Assembly: GCF_001686985.1 (NCBI RefSeq)
Contig: NZ_CP015318.1
Location: 6,074,001 to 6,138,000 of the forward strand
Direction of reading: 5' to 3'
From: Mesorhizobium amorphae CCNWGS0123
GTDB taxonomy: Bacteria > Pseudomonadota > Alphaproteobacteria > Rhizobiales > Rhizobiaceae
Length of the DNA stretch: 64,000 nt
This document shows positions 32,571 to 39,560 of the stretch, piece by piece. Under the pieces are notes generated by a model. The model was not told the DNA's origin, ran no database searches, and was given only the letters and a program-made list of their open reading frames with translations. How positions within the stretch are numbered: position 1 is the first letter of the stretch; each line of letters opens with the position of its first letter. Made by a program: the position numbers and the translations under genes.

Positions 32571-33047
32571 ATGGCGCCGACCAAGAAGAAAGCGGTACGC
32601 AAGGCAAAGAATGGTGAACGGATCCGCCAGGTCGCGGCCATTCCGTTCCGGCTGGGCGCGGCTGGCGATTTCGAGGTCATGCTGGTCACGTCGCGCACGA
32701 CCAGGCGCTTCATCGTGCCCAAGGGCTGGCCGATGAAGGGCAAGAGCGGCCGCAGGGCAGCCATGATCGAGGCGCGGGAAGAGGCCGGCGTTCTCGGCAA
32801 GACATTGAAAGAACCGGCCGGCACCTATTCCTACTGGAAAAGGCTGGAGAACGGCTTCATCCGTGTCGACGTCATTGTCTACCTGCTGGAGGTGACCAAG
32901 GAACTGTCGAACTGGCAGGAGGCCGAAAGCCGGCAGCGGGCATGGCTGGCGCCGGAGGACGCGGCGCTGCTCATCGACGAGCCGGATCTTTCCACGCTGC
33001 TCAGGGATTTGAAGCTCCCCCAGGCTGAGTCCGCCGGCGGGCTCTGA
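32571..33047 (+). CDS. Nudix hydrolase
   Basis: 158 aa from ATG 32571; a TTG at 32505 is an in-frame alternative and neither has a strong ribosome-binding site. The fold is recognisable from RFIVPKGWPMKGKSG followed by the EAREEAG helix. Compared with the standard Nudix box (Gx5Ex7REUxEExGU), the first Glu is Lys and the Arg is Ile, as happens in the diphosphoinositol/Ap-nA-like branch, while the two catalytic Glu of EExG are kept. It probably hydrolyses a nucleoside diphosphate-linked compound in the cytoplasm. The N-terminus is Lys-rich. Confidence 0.8.
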   Translation: MAPTKKKAVRKAKNGERIRQVAAIPFRLGAAGDFEVMLVTSRTTRRFIVPKGWPMKGKSGRRAAMIEAREEAGVLGKTLKEPAGTYSYWKRLENGFIRVDVIVYLLEVTKELSNWQEAESRQRAWLAPEDAALLIDEPDLSTLLRDLKLPQAESAGGL

Positions 33048-33056
33048 CGCGTCGCC

Positions 33057-33908
33057 TCAGTTGCTTTCCTCGTCGCGCCCGGGAAATGGCCGCACAGGCG
33101 TGCCTGTATAGGCCCACAGCCATTCCCGTGGCAGCGGCCCCTTGTTGCGGTCGCTCTGCTGCGATTGCTCCCACGCATGCGCCAGGATGCCGACCGAGCG
33201 CGACAGCACGAACAAGCCGCGCGTCAGCGCCGGCGGAAAGCCGAGCTCGCCATAGATCACGGCGGTAGCGCCATCGATGTTGAGCGGGATAGTCTTGCCC
33301 TTGCGCTGCGCAAGCTCGACCTCGATCGCTTCGGCGATGTCGGCGAAGCGCCCGCCGATGATGCCCCGCGCGGCAAAATCGCGGGTCACTTCGATGAGGC
33401 GCGGGGCGCGTGGATCGACGGGATGGAAGCGATGGCCGAAACCCGGCACATAGCCCTTTTCCTCGGCGAGGAACCGATCAAGCCGCGCCGTCACGGCATC
33501 GGCCAGCGCCGTGCCTTGATCCATCGCCGCGGCAACATCGCCATAGAAGGAAAGCGCCTGTTCGCCGGCGCCACCATGCACGTCGCCGAGCACATTGATG
33601 GCCGAGGCCATGGCGCTGTTGATGCCGACGCCGCAGGTAGCTGCCATGCGGGCAATGGCGATCGATGGCGCCTGCGGACCGTGATCGACGGCCGCGCCCA
33701 GCGCGATGCCAAGCAGCGCCGCCTGCTCCTCGCCTGGCAGTTCGCCGCGCAGCATCAACCAGATCGTCGCCGGAAAGCTGACGCGGCCGATCAGGTCCTG
33801 GATTTCATAGCCGCGCAGCCGGATCACGCCTGGCCGCATTTCGATGATATCGGTCTGCCACCACTCCTCGCCGCGCTCGCGGCCGGTCTTTTTCTCCTGA
33901 CCGCTCAT
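33057..33908 (-). CDS. Citrate synthase-like protein, probable citryl-CoA lyase
   Basis: 283 aa, far shorter than citrate synthase (about 430), and starting at an ATG that overlaps the CoA-transferase stop (ATGA). Two active-site regions of the superfamily are present: VHGGAGEQ and GFGHRFHPVDPR; the NIDGATAVIYGELGFP segment supplies the acidic side. The large N-terminal domain is absent. Short stand-alone members act as citryl-CoA lyases, running the aldol/Claisen step backwards to release acetyl-CoA and an oxo-acid. Being encoded next to a CoA-transferase and a tricarboxylate importer, it should cleave an imported citrate-like acid after CoA activation. Confidence 0.75.
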   Translation of the reverse strand: MSGQEKKTGRERGEEWWQTDIIEMRPGVIRLRGYEIQDLIGRVSFPATIWLMLRGELPGEEQAALLGIALGAAVDHGPQAPSIAIARMAATCGVGINSAMASAINVLGDVHGGAGEQALSFYGDVAAAMDQGTALADAVTARLDRFLAEEKGYVPGFGHRFHPVDPRAPRLIEVTRDFAARGIIGGRFADIAEAIEVELAQRKGKTIPLNIDGATAVIYGELGFPPALTRGLFVLSRSVGILAHAWEQSQQSDRNKGPLPREWLWAYTGTPVRPFPGRDEESN

Positions 33909-35089
33909 GCCCGCGCCCTTGTCTTGGCGCGCGGCGGCAGGTCGGCGAAAATCTCGTCCATGTGCTCGCCCAGCACCGGTGGCGCCCTGGTCGGCAAGGG
34001 GGCCGCGCCGTCGACCATGAAACCGCCGCGCACGACGGTCAGCGGCTTGCCCATGCCGGGCAGGCCGTCGAAGCGCATGGTCATATCGCGTTCGATGACT
34101 TGCTTTTCGTCGAGCACTTGCGGGATCGTCAGCACCCGCCCCGCCGGCACGCCGGCGCGGTTCAGCTTCTCTTCCCAGACGGCCGCCGAGGCATCCGCCA
34201 GGGCTTCCTCGATCAGCCCTTTCAGCGCGACGCGGTTGCTCTTGCGCGTCTCGCGCTCGGCAAAGCGCGGATCCGACGCCAGCTCCGGCCGCCCGATCAA
34301 CTGGCACAGCGTGACGAACTGCTCCTGCTTGTTGGCGGCGATGTTGAGCAGACCGTCGCCGGTGCGGAACGCGCCGGAAGGAGCCGCCGTCATGTTCTCG
34401 TTGCCCATCGGCTGCGGCTCGACGCCGGCCGTCAGATAGTTGGACACCGGCCAGCCCAATGCCGAGAGCGTGCATTCGAGCATCGACACGTCCAGGAAGG
34501 CGCCCTCGCCGGACACTTTCTGCTTCACCAGTGCCGCGGCGATCGCAAAAGCCCCGACCAGCCCGCCCAGTGTGTCGGCGACCGGGTAGCCGACGCGCAA
34601 TGGCGCCGTCTCCGGCGTGCCGGTGATGCTCATGATGCCGGAAAGGCCCTGGATGATCTGGTCATAGGCTGGATTGTCGCGCATCGGCCCGGTCTGGCCG
34701 AACCCCGATATGGCGCAATAGACAAGGCCGGGGCGGACCTCTTTCAGCCGCTCATAGCCGAGGCCCAGCCGGTCCAGGACCCCCGGCCGGAAATTCTCGA
34801 CCAGTGCGTCGGCGGAGGCGACCAGATCGAGGAAGCGCTCGCGATCGGCGTCTTTCTTGAGATCGAGCACCACCGATCGTTTGCCGGCGTTCTGCGCCAG
34901 GAACGAGGCGCCCATGCCGGCCTGGTTAAGTTGCGGCGAGGCACCGAGCTGACGCGCCAGATCCCCGCCTTGCGGCGCCTCGACCTTGATCACGTCGGCG
35001 CCGAGCAGTGCCAGCTGGTAGGCGCAGTACGGGCCGGCCAGCACGTTGGTCAGATCGAGGACGCGGATGCCGGAAAGCAGGTCGGTCAT
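33905..35089 (-). CDS. CaiB/BaiF family (type III) CoA-transferase
   Basis: 394 aa. The N-terminal IRVLDLTNVLAGPYCAYQLA stretch and the catalytic Asp region NPAYDQIIQGLSG are typical of type III CoA-transferases such as formyl-CoA:oxalate and succinyl-CoA:itaconate/citramalate/mesaconate transferases. These move CoA to an organic acid through an aspartyl-acyl intermediate. It sits between tctA and the citrate-synthase-like gene in one operon, so it probably charges the acid that TctCBA imports. Which acid cannot be told; citrate, citramalate, itaconate and tricarballylate are candidates. Confidence 0.85.
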   Translation of the reverse strand: MTDLLSGIRVLDLTNVLAGPYCAYQLALLGADVIKVEAPQGGDLARQLGASPQLNQAGMGASFLAQNAGKRSVVLDLKKDADRERFLDLVASADALVENFRPGVLDRLGLGYERLKEVRPGLVYCAISGFGQTGPMRDNPAYDQIIQGLSGIMSITGTPETAPLRVGYPVADTLGGLVGAFAIAAALVKQKVSGEGAFLDVSMLECTLSALGWPVSNYLTAGVEPQPMGNENMTAAPSGAFRTGDGLLNIAANKQEQFVTLCQLIGRPELASDPRFAERETRKSNRVALKGLIEEALADASAAVWEEKLNRAGVPAGRVLTIPQVLDEKQVIERDMTMRFDGLPGMGKPLTVVRGGFMVDGAAPLPTRAPPVLGEHMDEIFADLPPRAKTRARA

Positions 35090-35104
35090 GATGCTCCAGA
35101 CAGG

Positions 35105-36628
35105 TCAGGCATCGCCGGGCACATGCTCCGGCCCGCGCCGCCGGCGATGCTCTATAAAGGCCCAGATATGCGGCCCCGCCAGGCCGATGAAGGCCAGCAC
35201 CAGCAGCGTCAGCGACAGCTTGTGCGTGTAGAATACCGACCAGTCGCCGTTCGAGATGGTCATCGCCCGGCGGAACTGCGTCTCGGCGAGTGGCCCGAGG
35301 ATCATGCCGATGATCACAGGCGCGGTCGGGAAATCGAAGCGCCGCATCAGGAACCCGGCAGCACCCAGCAGATACAGGATCACCAGATCGATCGGCGACT
35401 GCGAGATGCCGTAGGTGCCGACGGTGGCAAAGACCAGGATGCCCGCATAGAGCTGTGGCGCCGGGATTTTCAACAGCCGCACCCAGAGCCCGATCAGCGG
35501 CAGGTTGAGGATGACCAGGATGACGTTGGCGATGAACAGGCTGGCGATCAGGCCCCAGACGAGGTTGGCCTGCGTCGTCAAGAGCAGCGGCCCTGGATTG
35601 ATGCCGTAGCTCTGGAAGGCCGACAGCATGATCGCCGCGGTCGCCGAGGTCGGCAGGCCGAGCGTCAGCATCGGCACCAGCACGCCGGCGGCCGAGGCAT
35701 TGTTGGCGGCTTCCGGACCGGCAACGCCTTCGATGGCGCCGACCGTACCGAACTCCTCCTTGTGTTTCGAAAGCTTCTTCTCGATGGCGTAGGACAGGAA
35801 GGTCGGGATTTCGGCGCCGCCGGCCGGCATGGCGCCGATCGGAAAGCCGATCGCCGCACCGCGCAGCCACGCCTTCCACGAGCGTCCCCATTCGGCCGCG
35901 GTCATGTAGAGCGAGCCTTTCAGCGGCACGATCTCGTCCTTGCCGGCGTAGCGGCGCGACGCCATGTAGAGCGTCTCGCCAACCGCGAACAGGCCGACCG
36001 CAACGATGATGACGTCCACACCGTCGAGCAGTTCGCCCATGCCGAAAGTGAAGCGTGGCTGGCCCGTCTGCAGGTCGACGCCGATCATGCCAATGACGAA
36101 GCCGGCGAACAGGCTGGTGAGCCCCCGCACCGACGACGAGCCGAGCACCGCCGACACGGTGATGAAGGCCAGCACCATCAGCGAGAAGTACTCGGCCGGC
36201 CCGAATGCCAGCGCGAATTTGACCACGATCGGCGCCAGGAAGGCGACGCCCAGAGTGCCGATGGTGCCGGCGACAAAGGAGCCGATCGCCGACGTCGCCA
36301 ATGCCGCTCCGCCGCGGCCGGAGCGGGCCATCCGGTTGCCTTCCAGCGCCGTAACGATGGTGGCGCTTTCGCCGGGCGTGTTGAGCAAGATCGACGTCGT
36401 CGAGCCGCCATACATGGCGCCGTAATAGATACCGGCGAACAGGATGAAGGAGGCCTCCGGCGCCACCTGGTAGGTGATCGGCAAAAGCAAGGCGATGGTC
36501 AGCGCCGGCCCGAGGCCGGGCAGCACGCCGATCGCCGTTCCCAATGTCGTGCCGAGCAGGCACCACATGAGGTTGACCGGCGTGAAGGCGACCGAAAATC
36601 CATGGGCGAGCTGATTGAGAGTTTCCAT
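35105..36628 (-). CDS. tctA: Tripartite tricarboxylate transporter permease TctA (system 1)
   Basis: 507 aa with about twelve hydrophobic helices. The first conserved loop (GVLPGLGPALTIALLLPITY), the MYGGSTTSILLNTPGES motif and the GAMPAGGAEIPTFLSYAIEK motif are diagnostic of TctA. It is the large inner-membrane permease that works with TctB and the periplasmic TctC. It starts 4 bp after tctB and is followed by the CoA-transferase after 15 bp, so all belong to one transcript. Confidence 0.93.
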   Translation of the reverse strand: METLNQLAHGFSVAFTPVNLMWCLLGTTLGTAIGVLPGLGPALTIALLLPITYQVAPEASFILFAGIYYGAMYGGSTTSILLNTPGESATIVTALEGNRMARSGRGGAALATSAIGSFVAGTIGTLGVAFLAPIVVKFALAFGPAEYFSLMVLAFITVSAVLGSSSVRGLTSLFAGFVIGMIGVDLQTGQPRFTFGMGELLDGVDVIIVAVGLFAVGETLYMASRRYAGKDEIVPLKGSLYMTAAEWGRSWKAWLRGAAIGFPIGAMPAGGAEIPTFLSYAIEKKLSKHKEEFGTVGAIEGVAGPEAANNASAAGVLVPMLTLGLPTSATAAIMLSAFQSYGINPGPLLLTTQANLVWGLIASLFIANVILVILNLPLIGLWVRLLKIPAPQLYAGILVFATVGTYGISQSPIDLVILYLLGAAGFLMRRFDFPTAPVIIGMILGPLAETQFRRAMTISNGDWSVFYTHKLSLTLLVLAFIGLAGPHIWAFIEHRRRRGPEHVPGDA

Positions 36629-36632
36629 CGCT

Positions 36633-37169
36633 TCAGCCCCTCGCCATGCCGATGATCGCGTCGATGACCGAGTTCAGCTGGTTCTCGATGAAGCCGGCGC
36701 CGATGTTAACACCAAGCGCTCTGGCGAAACCGAAATAGGCCGCGAGCGCCAGGATCAGTCCAAGCAGTGCATCGCGCAACGGATGCTTGCTGCCGAACCC
36801 GTAGCAGATGAGAACGAACATGATCACCGAGGCGGCGGTGAAGCCCAACGGATGGATCAGCAGCAGGTTGGCAACCAGTCCAGCGGCCACGAAGCCCATC
36901 GCCTTCCAGTCGGTCGGCGTTTCCTTTTCCTCCTCCGGCTGCCAGCCGCCCCTCAGCGCGGCGACGATGAGGAGCAGGGAAAGCACCAGCATGCCTGTCA
37001 TTGTGAGATAGGGAAAGACGGTCGGGCCGACCTTGGAGTAGAGCGGCGATACCGGGATCGCCAGCGTCTGCCAGGCCACGGCCGCGGCGCAGGCGAGAAG
37101 CCCAATGCCGATCAACAATTCGGGCATTGCAAGGCGTCGCGGCGGCGCCTGCTGGTCGCTGGTGCTCAT
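36633..37169 (-). CDS. tctB: Tripartite tricarboxylate transporter small subunit TctB (system 1)
   Basis: 178 aa, with four hydrophobic helices as usual for TctB; the first has the GIGLLACAAAVAWQ pattern, followed by the SKVGPTVFPYLT loop (usually GPxxFP). GGGAGGA lies just before the ATG. It is a poorly conserved partner of TctA in the inner membrane. A hairpin separates it from tctC. Confidence 0.9.
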   Translation of the reverse strand: MSTSDQQAPPRRLAMPELLIGIGLLACAAAVAWQTLAIPVSPLYSKVGPTVFPYLTMTGMLVLSLLLIVAALRGGWQPEEEKETPTDWKAMGFVAAGLVANLLLIHPLGFTAASVIMFVLICYGFGSKHPLRDALLGLILALAAYFGFARALGVNIGAGFIENQLNSVIDAIIGMARG

Positions 37170-37267
37170 GAATGTCCTCCCAAGATGGCCAGCCTCCCAC
37201 GGCTGGCCCTGACCGCAGTCTTACCCGCGACGGATCACATGTCCATGCGGTTGCGGAGCCTCCAGAA

Positions 37268-37289
37268 GGGGGCGGCGCGGGCCGCCCCC
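37268..37289 (-). terminator. Hairpin between tctC and tctB (system 1)
   Basis: GGGGGCGGC and GCCGCCCCC form a perfect 9-bp GC stem with a 4-nt loop, 11 bp after the tctC stop. There is no T-tract, so partial termination or mRNA protection is more likely than full termination. Confidence 0.55.
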
Positions 37290-37299
37290 TCGGGAAGCA

Positions 37300-38277
37300 T
37301 CAGGCGAGGCCGAGATCCTTGAGGATCGCAGTGATACGGGCAGTGTCCTCGGTGAGGAACCTGGCATAGTCGTCACCGGTGAGCAGGATCTGCGTCCAGT
37401 TGCGGTTCTTGCACTCCGTTGCCCAGGCCTCGCTCTTGGCCATGGTCTCGATCAGCGTGACCATGGCGGCCTTGTCGGCGTCGGAGACACCGGGCGGTGC
37501 AAAGACGCCGCGCCAGTTGAACAGTTCGACATCGATGCCGGCTTCCTTCAGCGTCGGCGCGTCGATGCCATCCTGGCGCTTGTCGGCCGAGATCGCGAGC
37601 AGCCGCAGCGCGCCCGCCTTGACCTGTTCGGCGAACTCGCCATAGCCGGAAATGCCGGCAGCGACCTGGTTGCCGAGCAGAGCCGAAAGGGCCTCGCCAC
37701 CGCCGGCGAACGGCACGTAGGAAAGGTTGGTCGCCGGCACGCCGGCCGTCTTGGCGATCAGGCCGAACAGGATATGGTCCGAGCCGCCGGCGGAACCGCC
37801 GGCCACCGGCACCTTGGTCGGGTCCGCCTTCAGCGCGGCGACGAAATCGGCGGCCGTCTTGAACGGCGAGGCGGCCGGCACCACCAGCGCCTCGAATTCG
37901 CCGGTCAGGCGCGCGATCGGCGTCACCTCGGTGAGGTTGTTGGCCGACTTGTTGGCGATGATGGCACCGACCATGACCATGCCGGCCACCATCAGCGAAT
38001 TGCCCTTGCCGTTCCACTGGTTGACGAACTGCGGCAGGCCGACCGTGCCGCCGGCGCCGCCGACATTGGTGATCTGCGAGCCGGAAATCAATTTTTCAGA
38101 ACGCAGCACCTGGTCGATGGTGCGCGCCGTCTGGTCCCAGCCGCCACCGGGCGCCGCCGGCACGAAGATCTGGATCTGCGGTGCGTCCTGTGCGAAGGCG
38201 GATGTGAAGTGCAGTGCGGCGAAACCGGCGGCGCCTGCCGCGGCGGTGCTCGTCAGGAATTTGCGTCTGTTCAGCAT
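37300..38277 (-). CDS. tctC: Tripartite tricarboxylate transporter substrate-binding protein TctC (system 1)
   Basis: 325 aa, preceded by GGAGGAA. The N-terminus has a twin-arginine-like pattern, NRRKFLTSTAAAGAAGFAAL, unlike the usual Sec signal of Bug proteins. The mature part shows the Bug family pattern: FVPAAPGGGWDQTAR at the ligand entrance, the GSQITNVGGAGGTVG loop, and GGSAGGSDH. It binds a carboxylate in the periplasm. As the first gene of the operon it is divergent from the IclR regulator across a 204-bp gap with two palindromes. Confidence 0.92.
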   Translation of the reverse strand: MLNRRKFLTSTAAAGAAGFAALHFTSAFAQDAPQIQIFVPAAPGGGWDQTARTIDQVLRSEKLISGSQITNVGGAGGTVGLPQFVNQWNGKGNSLMVAGMVMVGAIIANKSANNLTEVTPIARLTGEFEALVVPAASPFKTAADFVAALKADPTKVPVAGGSAGGSDHILFGLIAKTAGVPATNLSYVPFAGGGEALSALLGNQVAAGISGYGEFAEQVKAGALRLLAISADKRQDGIDAPTLKEAGIDVELFNWRGVFAPPGVSDADKAAMVTLIETMAKSEAWATECKNRNWTQILLTGDDYARFLTEDTARITAILKDLGLA

Positions 38278-38370
38278 GGGATTCCTCCAAATCGCGACAC
38301 CTCCTCCGGTGCCTGCCAGAAACGTGGCCTGAATTCAGACCCGCCATCAAGTTCAAGCAGATGTTACCGC

Positions 38371-38409
38371 GTTCTGTCAACAGGAACAGCATTCTACTAG
38401 ACAGAATGC
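38371..38409. promoter_or_regulatory. Two palindromes between tctC and the IclR gene, candidate operators
   Basis: GCATTCT at 38389 and AGAATGC ending 38409 are perfect arms 7 bp apart. Just before lies the imperfect palindrome GTTCTGTCAACAGGAAC (38371-38387). Size, symmetry and place between the divergent genes fit IclR-type operators. Confidence 0.5.
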
Positions 38410-38481
38410 ACGGCATCCGGCATAGTTTGGCCGGTTGGGGTCTTCGTCCGAACCGGGAACCGAAACGAAATCGTCAAGCAG

Positions 38482-39234
38482 ATGAATGACATACGGTCCA
38501 GATCCGCATCGGCGGACGGCGTTGCCGCACTCGATCGCGCCATCGCCATTCTCGACGCCTTCGCCTCGGTTGACAAGTCGCTCAGCCTTGCCGAAATCGC
38601 CGCACGCACCGGTCTCTACAAGAGCACGATCCTGAGGCTGGCGGGCTCGCTGCTGCGCGGCCAATTGCTGGAACGCCTGGATGACGGCCGCTACCGTGTC
38701 GGCCCGGCGACCTTCCGGCTCGGCGCGATCTACCAGCGTTCGGTGGCGGCGGCCGACATCCTGCTGCCGATCATGCGGGATCTGGCCGAGCAGAGCTGGG
38801 AGAGCGTCGCCTTCTACGTCCGCTCGGGCGATGTCCGCAGCTGTCTCTACCGCGTCGAATCCAAGCATCCGATCCGCTACACGATCAGGGAAGGCGACGT
38901 GCTGCCGCTGCTGCTGGGTTCGGGAGGCCGCGTGCTGGCGGCGTTCTCCGGCGAGCCGGGCGAGCCCTACGAAACCATCCGCGCGACCTATCATTATCTG
39001 TCGGTGGGCGACCGCGACCCCGAGACGGCGGGCGTGTCCGCGCCGGTGTTCGGCCCGGGGCGCACCCTGCTCGGCGTGCTGACGCTGGCCGGCCCGAGCA
39101 CGCGTGTCGATGCGGCCTTCCTGCGGCGCATGACGCCATCCCTGTTGGCGGCGGCAGCCCGCGCCACGCGCGCTTTCGGGGAAGACGCATCGATGCTCGA
39201 ACATGCCCTATCGAAAGCCGATCCCCACCCGTAA
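38482..39234 (+). CDS. IclR family transcriptional regulator
   Basis: 250 aa. An N-terminal winged helix (about 10-75, with ALDRAIAILDAF and LAEIAARTGLYKSTILRLAG) and a C-terminal effector domain (about 80-245). IclR proteins usually repress or activate one catabolic operon in response to its substrate. This gene is divergent from the tctC-tctB-tctA-CoA-transferase-lyase operon, and is its probable regulator; the ligand would then be the imported acid or its CoA product. Confidence 0.9.
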   Translation: MNDIRSRSASADGVAALDRAIAILDAFASVDKSLSLAEIAARTGLYKSTILRLAGSLLRGQLLERLDDGRYRVGPATFRLGAIYQRSVAAADILLPIMRDLAEQSWESVAFYVRSGDVRSCLYRVESKHPIRYTIREGDVLPLLLGSGGRVLAAFSGEPGEPYETIRATYHYLSVGDRDPETAGVSAPVFGPGRTLLGVLTLAGPSTRVDAAFLRRMTPSLLAAAARATRAFGEDASMLEHALSKADPHP

Positions 39235-39560
39235 AGCGCTGGCGTGTCCACGGGTTCTCGTCATTGCCTGCACTTCCGCCTCGCAGACACGGACAGTGAA
39301 CGAGGATTCGGAACCAATCGAATGCAATGAAACTTGTCAGAAAATCATAAGCATAACGCCACGTAATCTGTTTCTGCCGCAGTACGCGGCACTCGAAGCA
39401 AAATAACCGAAGAATTTATCGGCTGTTAAGGCCAATATGCTACTCGAACTGCTGTCGCCGACTGCAGCGCGACGTGGGGAGAACGCGACACCTGGCCGGC
39501 ATCTGGATCAGCCGGCAGGGCAAATCAACGGGGGGCCATGGCTATTCCCATGGAAGCTTG
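39235..39560. other. Intergenic region, 326 bp
   Basis: No convincing gene. A TGCCGC/GCGGCA hairpin near 39375-39390 could end the IclR transcript. The part from about 39330 to 39440 is AT-richer than its surroundings and probably holds the promoter of the GGDEF-EAL gene. Confidence 0.45.

Noticed and set aside
33962..36655. Open frame of nearly 900 codons on the plus strand
   Set aside because: It is antisense to tctA and the CoA-transferase, which have clear family motifs. Its product is Arg/Gln/Asp/His-rich without domains, as expected of the reverse strand of GC-rich genes.
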